Positions 29,152-37,994 of a stretch of DNA of 64,000 bases are shown piece by piece. Both the position numbers and the translations under genes were made by a program. The notes under the pieces were generated by a model. It was not told the origin of the DNA. It made no database searches and saw nothing but the letters and a program-made list of their open reading frames with translations. This DNA comes from Trujillonella endophytica (GTDB lineage Bacteria > Actinomycetota > Actinomycetes > Mycobacteriales > Geodermatophilaceae), in assembly GCF_019799905.1 (NCBI RefSeq), contig NZ_JABGCI010000002.1, positions 434,001 through 498,000 of the forward strand, read 5' to 3'. Numbering within the stretch: the stretch's first letter is position 1; each line of letters opens with the position of its first letter.

Positions 29152-29736
29152 TCACGTCAGCTTGGCGCGCACCGCCGCTTCAAGGCCACCCAATTCCGGG
29201 CATCCGCTGACGAGGCTCGCCCAGCCACCCCCAAGCGCTTCGGTGATCAACCTTCTCCGGCCCTCTCCAGGAAGCCGTCGATCCGCCTCTGACACCTGAC
29301 CCTCGAAATAGACCTCTTTGGGGTGCATTTCTGCTCGGACGTCTGCCCACGGAACGCCAAGGCTGGAGCGAACCCCCCAGAGCGCCCAGACCTCCAACTC
29401 CTGGATGGCAATGACTAGGATCGACTTCTCGGCTCCGCTCGGGCAACTTTGAAGGAGAGAATCAAACTCTCCTTGCCGATTCGCCCGACCGCGCTTCCCA
29501 TCTTTTCCGTCGCCATCCACGCAGACGATCACGAGATCATTGATTGCCGCGTATCGGGCAATCACGGAGCACAACTGCGCCTTGAGGTCGTCAATTCCGC
29601 GAAGTCTGGGATTAGTGACCGGTCGCACGACTGCTCGGGGTTTGCCGATATGCCTGAACAGGGCCTCGATAAGAGGGACCGCAATAAATTGATCATGAGT
29701 GTGGTCTTCACAAACGACCGCCACCCGCACACTCAC
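29152..29736 (-). CDS. TOPRIM-like (DUF4276/RloB-type) protein, ATPase partner
   Basis: 194 aa from GTG 29736, which overlaps the ATPase stop (GTGA); ATG 29763 is the alternative. Start VRVAVVCEDHTHDQF holds an acidic residue where TOPRIM-type proteins have EGxTE. Next, LVIVCVDGDGKDGKRG gives a DxD-like metal site, and AIQELEVWALWG recalls the AVQExEAWLLAD block of DUF4276. Together these fit a TOPRIM nuclease-type effector. The pair ATPase + TOPRIM is the PARIS / Gabija / OLD-like layout. Composition is much less GC-rich than flanking genes, which supports recent transfer. Family by eye only. Confidence 0.6.
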   Translation of the reverse strand: MSVRVAVVCEDHTHDQFIAVPLIEALFRHIGKPRAVVRPVTNPRLRGIDDLKAQLCSVIARYAAINDLVIVCVDGDGKDGKRGRANRQGEFDSLLQSCPSGAEKSILVIAIQELEVWALWGVRSSLGVPWADVRAEMHPKEVYFEGQVSEADRRLPGEGRRRLITEALGGGWASLVSGCPELGGLEAAVRAKLT

Positions 29737-31052
29737 GACACGCTGGCCGCCTGCTGCAGCCATCCCTCCTCTTGAAGGCCACCTAGGCTGACACTTTCAA
29801 GCGCCTCACCTATGCCCGGCAAGCTTGAAACGGGAACTGGGTGCGACGACGAACGCTCAGCATTCCAGCCCACTACCGTCGCGGCCTGGCGCGTCTTGTC
29901 ATCCGCATAATCCAGCACAGCCGCCGAGTGACTCGAAGCTATGACTTGAATCCGATCATCGCCTTCTGAAGCCTGCTCCAACATGCGAATAAGTAGCGAG
30001 AGTCGACTAGGGCTGATCCCGTTCTCGATCTCCTCGATGACAAGAGTGTGCCGACCTACACTTCCCACCGACGCTAAGGCGAGTGCCGCGAATCGTAGCG
30101 TCCCATCACTCAGCGATGGGGCCGGAATTCGAACCTTGAAGGGTGATTCAACCAGCGCAAAGAGAACCTCACCCGTAGGCGTGCGGACGACGTCGACTTC
30201 CTCAATGGGCTTCGGCGTCAACTCATTCAGCCATGAGGCGATGGCATTCATGCGATCTTCCGCGCTTAATTTTGGGCGCCGGCGCTTTGCCTCCTCGGGC
30301 TCTCCTCGTTCGCGTCGAACCTTCTCCATTCGAGCGTCGGACAGGAGTCGCCACACAACCGCCGCAAAATTTTCGCCATGCTCACCTAACTCCGCCCGTC
30401 CGGTGGGAGAGTACTGGCGCAAGATCTCCGGACGGAGTTCGAGTGGCGTGATCGAACCAAACTCGTTGCGAAGGAGGTCGGCCACGTCCTCGTTCAGATT
30501 TGACTCAGCCCGCCGCCCTGTAAACTGAGAGAGAATGAACTCGTGAGGCGAAAAGGCCCGCTTCGGATTTAAGCCCCGCGCCTCCTTGTGGAAGCGGGCA
30601 TGGATGACCGGCGACTCAGGATCGTGCTCAAGAGCACCCGTTTCAGGTCGAGTACTGAAGACGTATGGCCCAGGATGTCTCGACGACTTAAGTTCTTCCG
30701 AGACTATCCTATGACGCTCCGCGTCGACCCGAACGTGATAGGACAGGGTGGAATTAGCCGCCCGCGCAGTCACGTTTATCTCAAACTCTCGCGTAGTCGA
30801 CAGGAAGTGGACAGCGGACACCGACCCGCCCCTGACTCCGGCCACAACCGCAAGATTTGACAAGGGGCTCGCGTGCCCCTCGAGCGCATCTCTAATCGAT
30901 CGACCGTCACCTATCGCCTTGAGGAATCGAAGAGCGTCAAAGAAGTTGCTCTTCCCTGCGCCGTTCGCTCCTAGCACGAGAGACGTCGGCCCAAGCTTAA
31001 ATTCGGCATTACGGTATGACTTGAAGTTCTTGAGCTGGACCTTTGTGAGCAC
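29733..31052 (-). CDS. AAA_21-type ATPase (OLD/RecF-like), putative defence sensor
   Basis: 439 aa from GTG 31052. Walker A GANGAGKSN (about 28-36), ABC signature SLSDGTLRFAAL, Walker B TLVIEEIENG and SSHS for the H-loop. Between Walker A and signature lie ~280 residues in place of a coiled coil (including KEARGLNPKRAFSPHEF), as in AAA_21 ATPases of PARIS, RloA or OLD type. It lacks a C-terminal nuclease, which the adjacent gene appears to supply in trans. Low GC; inserted between two convergent host genes. Domain call firm; defence role inferred. Confidence 0.85.
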   Translation of the reverse strand: MLTKVQLKNFKSYRNAEFKLGPTSLVLGANGAGKSNFFDALRFLKAIGDGRSIRDALEGHASPLSNLAVVAGVRGGSVSAVHFLSTTREFEINVTARAANSTLSYHVRVDAERHRIVSEELKSSRHPGPYVFSTRPETGALEHDPESPVIHARFHKEARGLNPKRAFSPHEFILSQFTGRRAESNLNEDVADLLRNEFGSITPLELRPEILRQYSPTGRAELGEHGENFAAVVWRLLSDARMEKVRRERGEPEEAKRRRPKLSAEDRMNAIASWLNELTPKPIEEVDVVRTPTGEVLFALVESPFKVRIPAPSLSDGTLRFAALALASVGSVGRHTLVIEEIENGISPSRLSLLIRMLEQASEGDDRIQVIASSHSAAVLDYADDKTRQAATVVGWNAERSSSHPVPVSSLPGIGEALESVSLGGLQEEGWLQQAASVS

Positions 31053-31219
31053 TCAGCACCTCATCTAGACCGTGAGCCCCGCGACTCATTGTCGAGTGTA
31101 GGGGTCGTCCTTCCGTTCGCAGGCGTCACTAGAAGGCCTGTCACCCGAGGATGGCTGCCCCTCGACTACCTTCTGGGCCCAGCTACCTCGCTAGGTGGAT
31201 CGCTTCTAAGGCGACAACG
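31053..31219. other. Non-coding flank of the low-GC cassette
   Basis: 167 nt with intermediate composition, between the ATPase start and the TPR gene's stop. It must hold the promoter for the two-gene cassette and its right-hand junction. No integrase, IS end or clear direct repeat was seen. Confidence 0.4.
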
Positions 31220-31987
31220 TCAGTCCTGGAAGAGGCGCAGGGCGGCCATCGCCAGCTCGTCGCCGGCCTCGGCGCCGAGGCCGAACTGCTCGGCGGCGCC
31301 CTCGTGGTCGCCGCGGCCGACCAGCAGGACGCCGAGGTTGTGGTGGCAGCGGACGTCACCGGCGGCGATGCCGCTGCGATAGGCCTCCTCCGCCGCCTCG
31401 TCGTCGCCCAGCTCGTCGCAGTACAGGTTGCCCAGGGGCAGCCAGGCCACGGCCTCGCCGCGCTTGGCGCCGACCTCGAGCACGAACCGCGCCTCGGTGG
31501 CCCGGTCGGTCTCCCGCAGCAGGTCGGCCAGGTCCGCGCGTGCGGGCGGGAACAGGTGGGCCCCGGCGCGCAGGGCGTCCTCGAGGGCGGGGTCCTGCGT
31601 GCGGCACCACTCGCGGCAGGCGAGGACGGCCTCGGCGTGCAGGTCTCCGGCGTCGGCGGCTCCGCGCCAGGCGGCCAGCGCACCGGCCTCGTCGCCCATC
31701 TCGTCGAGGACGGTGCCCAGCGTGCGCCAGGCGTGCGCCTCGCCGCCGGCCAGTGCGGCCTCGTAGGCCACGCTCGCCTCGCTCCAGCGCTCCTGCGCGG
31801 CGAGCGTGTTGCCCAGGGCGAACGCCGCCACGGCGTCGCCCAGGGCCGCGGCGCGGCGGAAGCACTCCTCGGCGTCGGGCAGCCGGCCCGCGCCCACCAG
31901 CTCGCGGCCGAGGGCGATGAGTGCGGGAGCGTCGGCAGCCGGCGCGTGCCGGAGGCGCTCGTCCAGGTCCTCGGTCATGCCGGTCAT
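31220..31987 (-). CDS. TPR/SEL1-repeat protein
   Basis: 255 aa from ATG 31987 (or ATG 31978). About six helical repeats of TPR/SEL1 kind, for example GRLPDAEECFRRAAALGDAVAAFALGN, DEAGALAAWRGAADAGDLHA and DDEAAEEAYRSGIAAGDVRCHHNLGVLLVGRGDHEGAA. Such proteins scaffold protein contacts. No signal peptide or membrane segment. Ends beside the low-GC cassette; it is intact, so the cassette entered the intergenic gap. Confidence 0.88.
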   Translation of the reverse strand: MTGMTEDLDERLRHAPAADAPALIALGRELVGAGRLPDAEECFRRAAALGDAVAAFALGNTLAAQERWSEASVAYEAALAGGEAHAWRTLGTVLDEMGDEAGALAAWRGAADAGDLHAEAVLACREWCRTQDPALEDALRAGAHLFPPARADLADLLRETDRATEARFVLEVGAKRGEAVAWLPLGNLYCDELGDDEAAEEAYRSGIAAGDVRCHHNLGVLLVGRGDHEGAAEQFGLGAEAGDELAMAALRLFQD

Positions 31988-32085
31988 CGTGCGATGGCCG
32001 ACCCGATTTCGGCGTCCTCCGTGGTGGTGACCTGACCCGATCGTGTCTCCCCCGGGAGCGGGGGTCGGTGCTGGTCAGCGAAGGG

Positions 32086-33066
32086 TCAGCCGCCGAAGGC
32101 CTCCTTCCAGGCCGGCATGAGGTCGCGCTGCGCCCACTCCAGGTAGGGGGCCTGCGCGTCGCCGCCGATCTGCAGCAGGGCGAGGTGGGTGAAACCGGCG
32201 TCGGCGTACTCCTGCGCCGCCTCGATCACCGCGTCGACGTCGTCCCCGCACGGGATGCTGCCGGACACGTCCTCGGGACGGACGAACTGGCTGGCCGCGT
32301 CGAAGGCCGACGGGCCGGGCAGCTCCGCGTTGACCTTCCAGCCCAGCCCGAACCAGCGGAACAGCCGGTGCGCACGCTCCACCGCGGCGTCGCGGTCGGT
32401 GTCGTAGCTGATCGGCATCTGCGCGATGCGGGGCTTGCCCACGCCGCCGGCGTCGTCGAACCACTCCCCCAGCTCGGTGCGCGGCTCGGTGGCGATCATC
32501 GCGTCACCCAGCTCGCCGGCGATGCCGCAGGACTGCTGGCCCGACACCGCGATCCCGATCGGCACCCGCTTCTCCGGCAGGTCCCACAGCTTGGCCGACT
32601 CGACGTCGAAGTGGTCGCCGCGGAAGTTGGTGTGGCCCTCGCCGTCGAACAGCTCGCGGATGACCTGCAGCGCCTCGACGAGCATCTCGTGCCGGACGTC
32701 GGCCGGCGGCCACCCGGCGCCGACGACGTGCTCGTTGAGGTTCTCGCCCGAGCCGACGCCGAGGGTGAACCGGCCGCCGGACAGGATCTGCAGCGTCGCG
32801 GCCTGCTGGGCCACCACCACGGGGTGGTACCGCAGGATCGGGCAGGTCACGTAGGTCATCAGCGGGATCCGGCTGGTGGCCTGGGCGGCCGCGCCCAGGG
32901 TGACCCAGGCGTTGGGCGAGTGGCCCATCTCCTCCAGCCACGGGAAGAAGTGGTCGCTGCTGACCGCGAAGTCGAAGCCCGCCTCCTCGGCCCCGACCAC
33001 GTGGCCCACCAGGTCCCGGGGCCCGGCCTGCTCGGTCATCATCGTGTAGCCCAGCTCCATCGCCAT
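32086..33066 (-). CDS. LLM-class F420-dependent oxidoreductase
   Basis: 326 aa from ATG 33066. Luciferase-like TIM barrel: GYTMMTEQAGPRDLVGHVVGAEEAGFDFAVSSDHFFPW, then ATLQILSGGRFTLGVGSGENLNEHVVG (F420-type phosphate loop) and DLWELPEK-like block KLWDLPEKRVPIGIAVSG. This is the F420-dependent G6PD-like subgroup common in actinobacteria. Substrate unknown; F420 use is inferred from the family. Confidence 0.88.
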   Translation of the reverse strand: MAMELGYTMMTEQAGPRDLVGHVVGAEEAGFDFAVSSDHFFPWLEEMGHSPNAWVTLGAAAQATSRIPLMTYVTCPILRYHPVVVAQQAATLQILSGGRFTLGVGSGENLNEHVVGAGWPPADVRHEMLVEALQVIRELFDGEGHTNFRGDHFDVESAKLWDLPEKRVPIGIAVSGQQSCGIAGELGDAMIATEPRTELGEWFDDAGGVGKPRIAQMPISYDTDRDAAVERAHRLFRWFGLGWKVNAELPGPSAFDAASQFVRPEDVSGSIPCGDDVDAVIEAAQEYADAGFTHLALLQIGGDAQAPYLEWAQRDLMPAWKEAFGG

Positions 33067-33128
33067 GCCGGGCGGCTACCCGGGGTCGGGAGCGCCCAAC
33101 CGACCCCGGTGCGTGCCGCTACACGCGC

Positions 33129-33560
33129 TCAGCCGAGCGGGGCCGTCAGCTCGATGTTGATGTCGTCGGGGTCCTGGAAGGACAGGACGGCGATGCCGGC
33201 GTCGGCCAGGTCGGTGACCTCACCGTGCTCGATGCCGGCCCCGGTCAGCGCCTCGGCGGCGCGCTCGAGGTCGGCGCGCGTGGCGACGGCGAAGCTGACG
33301 TGGTCGAGCCCGGTCCGGTCGGGGTCGAAGCGGGTGTCCCCCACCGGCCGCAGGCCGAACAGCGTGCCCTGCGGCGTCTGGTAGACGGTGCCGCCGTAGA
33401 AGACCTCGGCGGACTCGCGGACGCCGGGCTCGTCGACCCTGCTGGAGGCGTCGAGGGCGACCGGCCAGCCGAAGACCTGGTCGTAGAAGGCCTTGGAGCG
33501 GGCGATGTCGGTGACGGTGAGCCGGACGTGGGCGAAGCCGGAGCTGGTGATCAGTGCCAT
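33129..33560 (-). CDS. VOC (glyoxalase/bleomycin resistance) family protein
   Basis: 143 aa from ATG 33560. Two beta-alpha-beta modules: FAHVRLTVTDIARSKAFYDQVFGWP and, in the second half, GLDHVSFAVATRADLERAAEALTGAGIEHGEV, ending SFQDPDDINIELTAPL. The metal ligands His (AHVRL), His (DHVSF) and Glu (NIELT) are present. Could be a lyase, dioxygenase or binding protein. Lies in the same direction as the F420-type gene. Confidence 0.88.
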   Translation of the reverse strand: MALITSSGFAHVRLTVTDIARSKAFYDQVFGWPVALDASSRVDEPGVRESAEVFYGGTVYQTPQGTLFGLRPVGDTRFDPDRTGLDHVSFAVATRADLERAAEALTGAGIEHGEVTDLADAGIAVLSFQDPDDINIELTAPLG

Positions 33561-33612
33561 GGGGAGGCCCTACCCATCCCCGGCGGTCCCCACCGGGGAC
33601 CGCCGGCTCCCC

Positions 33613-34797
33613 TCACGCGCGCTCCGCGCGCAGCGCCTCCCGCAGCTTGGTCTTGCCGCTGGTGCGCAGCAGCGCGCCGGCGTAGACCCGGCCGCCGAGC
33701 CGCACGACCAGGGCGATCGCGACCAGCATGAGGACGACGGCGAGGCCGACCTCCCACGCCGCGGCCTCCCCCGCCGCCTGCCGCACCGGCATGACCAGCG
33801 GCGACAGCCCCGGCACGTACGAGGTGACCGTGGCCAGCGTGCTGTCCGGGTCGCCGGCCGCCTGCAGCCCGACGAAGAAGCCGGCGACCAGCACCAGCGT
33901 CGTCGGGGTGAGCACGCTGCCGAGGTCCTCCTGGCGGCTCACCAGCGACGCGGCGACGGCGAAGACCGAGGCGTAGAACGCGTAGCCGAGGACGAACCAC
34001 AACACCACGGACACCACCGTGCTGATCAGGTCGCCGGGGACGTCGACGACGTCGAAGGCCAGCGCCCCGGTCACGCCGATCACGCCGATGACCACGATCT
34101 GGGCCAGCCCCAGCACGCCCAGCCCGAGGATCTTCCCGGCGAGCAGCTGCCAGGGCCGCATGGTCGCCAGCAGCAGCTCGACCACCCGGCTGGACTTCTC
34201 CTCGACCACGCCCTGGGCGACGAACTGGCCGAACAGGATGAGCAGGCCGTAGAGGACGCCGACGCCGATGAGCGCGACGACCACCCGCTGCCCGTCGTCC
34301 TCCCCCTCGTCCAGTGAGGTGACCGCGACCTCGGGCACCGCGGTGAGGTCGACCCCGGCGTCGGCCAGCTCCGAGGCGATGGCGACGCCGGCGACCGCGC
34401 CGTTGACGACGGCCTCCATCGTCGAGTCCCGCTCCTTGACCAGGAGCCGCGGGTCGTCGCCGGTGCCGTCGATCAGGGCGCCGTCGACGTCCTCGTCCTC
34501 CACCGCCTGCCGCGCCGCGTCCTCGTCGTCCAGCGCGACGATCGTGACGTCGACCCCGACGGCCTCGCCCTGGGCCTCGATCGCCGGGCCGAGCTCCGAG
34601 GCGTCGCCGACGACCCCGAGCCGGCCCTCGTCCGCGCCGGACCCGACGACGACCTGGAAGGCCATCACGCCGATCAGGATCACGATTATCACGATCGAGC
34701 TGATGATGAAGTTCTTGTCCCGCAGGCGCGTGGAGATCTCCCGGCCGGCGACCAGCCGGACCAGCGTGGCGCTGCCCAGCGGCTTCTGCTCGCTCAC
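33613..34797 (-). CDS. ABC-2 type permease (NatB-like)
   Basis: 394 aa from GTG 34797, overlapping the ATPase stop (GTGA). TM1 at about 28-50 (IISSIVIIVILIGVMAFQ), a ~150-residue extracellular region, then five more TM segments beginning ALIGVGVLYGLLILFGQ, and the typical VVEEKSSRVVELLLATMRPWQLLAGKILG motif. Matches NatB/YhaP-type exporters. With the ATPase it forms an efflux system, perhaps for Na+ or drugs. Confidence 0.9.
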   Translation of the reverse strand: MSEQKPLGSATLVRLVAGREISTRLRDKNFIISSIVIIVILIGVMAFQVVVGSGADEGRLGVVGDASELGPAIEAQGEAVGVDVTIVALDDEDAARQAVEDEDVDGALIDGTGDDPRLLVKERDSTMEAVVNGAVAGVAIASELADAGVDLTAVPEVAVTSLDEGEDDGQRVVVALIGVGVLYGLLILFGQFVAQGVVEEKSSRVVELLLATMRPWQLLAGKILGLGVLGLAQIVVIGVIGVTGALAFDVVDVPGDLISTVVSVVLWFVLGYAFYASVFAVAASLVSRQEDLGSVLTPTTLVLVAGFFVGLQAAGDPDSTLATVTSYVPGLSPLVMPVRQAAGEAAAWEVGLAVVLMLVAIALVVRLGGRVYAGALLRTSGKTKLREALRAERA

Positions 34798-35729
34798 GCC
34801 GCGACCTCCTCGACCGGCGCCGACGTCGCCGCCGGCGTCGGGTCGGCGACGGCCTCGCGGAACAGCTCGACCAGGGTCGGCTCCCGCCAGGCGAAGTGGG
34901 TGACCCGGCCGGTGCGCAGCGCGGCGGCGAGCACGGCCTGGTCGTCGGTGCCGGCGGCGAGCTCGAGCAGGGTGTCGCCGGCCTGCTGGGAGACCACGCG
35001 CACCCCGGGGACGACGGCCGCCCAGCCCTGCGGGGCCTCGGGGACGACGACCCGGAGCAGCCGGCCGGCCTCGCGGCGGCGCAGCTCCTCGACGGTGCCG
35101 CTGGCGACCATCCGGCCGCGGGCGAGGATGCCGACGGAGTCGCACAGCCGCTCGACCAGGTCGAGCTGGTGGCTGGAGAAGACGACGGGGACGCCGTCCC
35201 GGCACTGCTCGAGCAGTGCCTCGGCCAGCGAGTCGACACCGACGGGGTCCAGCCCGGAGAACGGCTCGTCCAGGATCAGCACCTCGGGCCGGCTGACCAG
35301 GGCGGCCGCCAGCTGCACCCGCTGCTGGTTGCCCAGCGACAGCTTCTCGACGGCGTCCTTGCGCCGGGCGCCCAGGCCCAGCCGCTCGGCCCAGGTCTCC
35401 GCGGCGCGGGCGGCCGCGGCGGCGTCCATGCCGTGCAGCCGGGCGAAGTAGGTGAGCTGCTCGCCGACCCGCATCTTCGGGTAGAGCCCGCGCTCCTCCG
35501 GCATGTAGCCGATCCGGCGGCGGGCGGCGGCGTCGAGCGCGGTGCCCCGCCAGCGCACCTCCCCGGCGTCGGCGCGGGCCAGGCCCAGCGCGATCCGCAT
35601 CGTCGTCGTCTTGCCGGCGCCGTTGGCTCCGCAGAACCCGAACATCGACCCGGGCGCGACGGTGAAGCCGACCCCCTCCAGCACGCGGTTGGCCCCGTAG
35701 CTCTTGTAGAGGCCGTCGAACTCCAGCAC
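34794..35729 (-). CDS. ABC transporter ATP-binding protein (NatA-like)
   Basis: 311 aa from GTG 35729, with GAGGGAG upstream. Walker A GANGAGKTT, Q-loop GYMPEERGLYPKM (matches the NatA/YhaQ subgroup), signature LSLGNQQRVQL, Walker B VLILDEPFSGLD and H-loop SSHQ. The C-terminal ~80 residues form an extra regulatory domain. Powers the NatB-like permease. Divergent from udgX with 84 nt between. Confidence 0.93.
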   Translation of the reverse strand: MLEFDGLYKSYGANRVLEGVGFTVAPGSMFGFCGANGAGKTTTMRIALGLARADAGEVRWRGTALDAAARRRIGYMPEERGLYPKMRVGEQLTYFARLHGMDAAAAARAAETWAERLGLGARRKDAVEKLSLGNQQRVQLAAALVSRPEVLILDEPFSGLDPVGVDSLAEALLEQCRDGVPVVFSSHQLDLVERLCDSVGILARGRMVASGTVEELRRREAGRLLRVVVPEAPQGWAAVVPGVRVVSQQAGDTLLELAAGTDDQAVLAAALRTGRVTHFAWREPTLVELFREAVADPTPAATSAPVEEVAA

Positions 35730-35813
35730 GGTGCGTTCTCCCTCAGCAGCGGTCCGTCGACCGTATCCGCCGCCCGACGCGCGCTTCGAGAGCGACTGCG
35801 GTGTCATCGGGAC

Positions 35814-36485
35814 ATGAGCCAGGACAACGAGCCGGCCCAGCCTCCGTCGGGTGTGGGACTGCCGGGGCTGCGGACGGCAGCCGCGGGGTGTCGCGCCTGT
35901 GAACTCTGGGAGCCCGCCACGCAGACGGTCTTCGGCGAGGGCCCGGAGACGGCGCGGATCGTCTTCGTCGGCGAGCAGCCCGGCGACCAGGAGGATCGCA
36001 GGGGCGAGCCGTTCGTCGGCCCCGCCGGAAAGCTGCTGGACCGCGCCCTGGACGAGGCCGGCATCGACCGCGGCGACGCCTACGTCACCAACGCGGTCAA
36101 GCACTTCCGGTTCACGCCGACCGGCAAGCGGCGGATCCACCAGTCGCCGGGGCCGGAGCACCTGCGGGCGTGCCGGCCGTGGCTGGAGGCGGAGTTCGAG
36201 GTGCTGAAGCCCGAGGTCGTCGTCTGCCTCGGCGCGACCGCGGCCAAAGCGCTGATCTCGCCGTCCTTCCGGATCACCAAGGACCGGGGCCAGCTGCTCC
36301 CGTGGACCCCGCCGGGCGCCGTGGTCGCCGACCCGGCCGACGACGACGAGGACGCGCCGCACCAGACCTGGATGCTCGCCACCACGCACCCCTCGGCCGT
36401 CCTGCGGACCCCGGACGAGGCCCGGCCGGCCGCCTTCGACGCCCTCGTGGCCGACCTGCGGGTGGTCGCGGGCGCGTTGGCGTGA
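35814..36485 (+). CDS. udgX: UdgX: uracil-DNA cross-linking glycosylase
   Basis: 223 aa from ATG 35814. Family-4-type UDG with four Cys for a 4Fe-4S cluster (GCRACELW near 22-28 and two later). Motif A is GEQPGDQED. The UdgX-only loop KRRIHQSP is present, whose His attacks the abasic sugar and leaves the enzyme covalently bound to DNA. Motif B is HPSAVLR. UdgX proteins are described in mycobacteria and relatives. Role in this organism: binding uracil in DNA and possibly countering replication stress. Single gene, followed by a family A palindrome. Confidence 0.92.
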   Translation: MSQDNEPAQPPSGVGLPGLRTAAAGCRACELWEPATQTVFGEGPETARIVFVGEQPGDQEDRRGEPFVGPAGKLLDRALDEAGIDRGDAYVTNAVKHFRFTPTGKRRIHQSPGPEHLRACRPWLEAEFEVLKPEVVVCLGATAAKALISPSFRITKDRGQLLPWTPPGAVVADPADDDEDAPHQTWMLATTHPSAVLRTPDEARPAAFDALVADLRVVAGALA

Positions 36486-36488
36486 GGA

Positions 36489-36543
36489 AGGACCTCCCTG
36501 CTCCTCGGCGCTCGCGAGCTCGGGGCGGGCCCCTCCAGGGCCG
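36489..36543. repeat. Stop-codon-associated palindrome, family A
   Basis: Starts 3 nt after the udgX stop: AAGGACCTCCCTG ... CCTCCAGGGCC. The outer stem is less perfect than in other copies. Orientation matches the gene. Lies between convergent genes udgX and the MFS gene. Confidence 0.6.
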
Positions 36544-36587
36544 GGATGGATACGGAACGTCCTAGTACCCTCCGTGCGCCCGGCTCG

Positions 36588-37994
36588 TTACGACGGGGTG
36601 GGGCCCGGCCGGCCCTCGCCACTCTCGGGGGCGGGCGAGACCGGCCGGGCTCCGCCCGCCGTCTCCGTCGGCTGTGCGGAGCGCGAGGCCCGGAAGAACC
36701 AGAACGAGGGCACCGCCAGGGCGACCACGACCATCGCGACGACGGTCGCGATGCCGCCCGAGACCATGGCCACGCTCACCCCGGCCGCACTCGCCAGCGC
36801 GCCCGCGCGCAGGTCGCCCAGCCGGGGCCCGCCGGCCACCACGACGAGGAAGACGCCCTGCATCCGGCCGCGCATCTCCTCCGGCGCGGCGAGCTGCAGC
36901 ATCGACGAGCGCAGCACGGCGCTGACCATGTCCCCGGCCCCGGCGACCGCCAGGCACAACACCGCGAGCCACAGCGAGGGCGCCAGCCCGAACCCCACGA
37001 TCGCCACGCCCCACACGACGATCGCGGCGATCACCACCGCGCCCTGCCGGTCCACCCGGGAGACCCAGCCCGAGGTCAGCCCCATGAGCAGCGCGCCGAT
37101 GGAGACGCCGGCGAACAGCCAGCCCAGCGCGTTCGGCGACTCGGCGAAGCGCGTCTGGGTGAGCTCCGGGAACACCGCCTGCGGCCAGGCGAAGACCATG
37201 GCGATGACGTCGACGACGAAGGTCATCAGCAGCACCGGCTGGGTGCGCAGGAAGGCGAAGCCCTCCCCCACGCCGCGCACCGCCGCGCCCAACCGCAGCT
37301 TCCCGGTGGCCGCGGTCCCCGGCGGCAGCGGCGGTAGGCCACGCAGCAGCAGCACGGCGACGACGAAGCCCAGGGCGTCCACCGCGTAGGCGACGAACAG
37401 GTCGCCGACGGCGATCAGCAGACCCGCCAGCAGCGGCCCGACGATGACGCCGACCTGGCGCACCGTCATCGACAGCGCGTTGGCCGCGGGCACGCCGGCC
37501 GGCCCGACCAGGGCCGGGATCACCGCGCTGCGGGCGGGCTGGTTGACGGCCGTGAAGCCGGAGACCGCCGCCGTCAGCACCCACAGCAGCCACAGGTTGC
37601 CGCCGCCGGGCAGCAGCGCCTGCAGCGCGAGCAGCGTGCTGGTGACCGCGGACCCCATCCCGGTGACCAGCATCAGCCGGCGCCGGTCCATCGCGTCGGC
37701 GATCGCGCCGCCGAGCAGGCCGAAGACCACCAGCGGCACCAGCGCCACGATGGACGTGACGCCGACCAGCAGCGAGGAACCGGTGAGGTCGTAGACCTGG
37801 TACGGGACGGCGACCAGCGTCATCTGCTGGCCGAGCATGGTCGCCGCGATGCCCCAGAACAGCCGCCGGTAGTTCGCGTTCTGCAGCGGGCTGGTGTCGA
37901 TGGCCCAGCCCCGTTTCCGCGCCACGACCGGCACCGGCTCCTCCACCGGACCGGGACCCTCGACCGGGTCGACCGGTCCGACCGGCCCGCTCAC
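36588..37994 (-). CDS. MFS exporter (EntS-like, DHA3 family)
   Basis: 468 aa from ATG 37994, overlapping pdxH by 4 nt. About 12 TM segments; the loop motif GAIADAMDRRRLML between TM2 and TM3 is the MFS signature (GxxxDRxxRR). Cytosolic N-tail ~40 residues rich in Pro and Val/Glu. Close in type to enterobactin exporter EntS and other DHA3 efflux proteins. Coupling to pdxH looks incidental. Substrate unknown. Confidence 0.88.
   Translation of the reverse strand: MSGPVGPVDPVEGPGPVEEPVPVVARKRGWAIDTSPLQNANYRRLFWGIAATMLGQQMTLVAVPYQVYDLTGSSLLVGVTSIVALVPLVVFGLLGGAIADAMDRRRLMLVTGMGSAVTSTLLALQALLPGGGNLWLLWVLTAAVSGFTAVNQPARSAVIPALVGPAGVPAANALSMTVRQVGVIVGPLLAGLLIAVGDLFVAYAVDALGFVVAVLLLRGLPPLPPGTAATGKLRLGAAVRGVGEGFAFLRTQPVLLMTFVVDVIAMVFAWPQAVFPELTQTRFAESPNALGWLFAGVSIGALLMGLTSGWVSRVDRQGAVVIAAIVVWGVAIVGFGLAPSLWLAVLCLAVAGAGDMVSAVLRSSMLQLAAPEEMRGRMQGVFLVVVAGGPRLGDLRAGALASAAGVSVAMVSGGIATVVAMVVVALAVPSFWFFRASRSAQPTETAGGARPVSPAPESGEGRPGPTPS

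Noticed and set aside
29154..31224. ACGTCAG at both ends of the low-GC cassette as target-site duplication
   Set aside because: Seven-base match near both ends, but the right copy overlaps the stop region of the TPR gene and no further homology extends from it; chance is likely.
31089..31382. Small gene on the plus strand next to the cassette
   Set aside because: Runs antisense into the TPR gene, has no ribosome site and no recognisable product.
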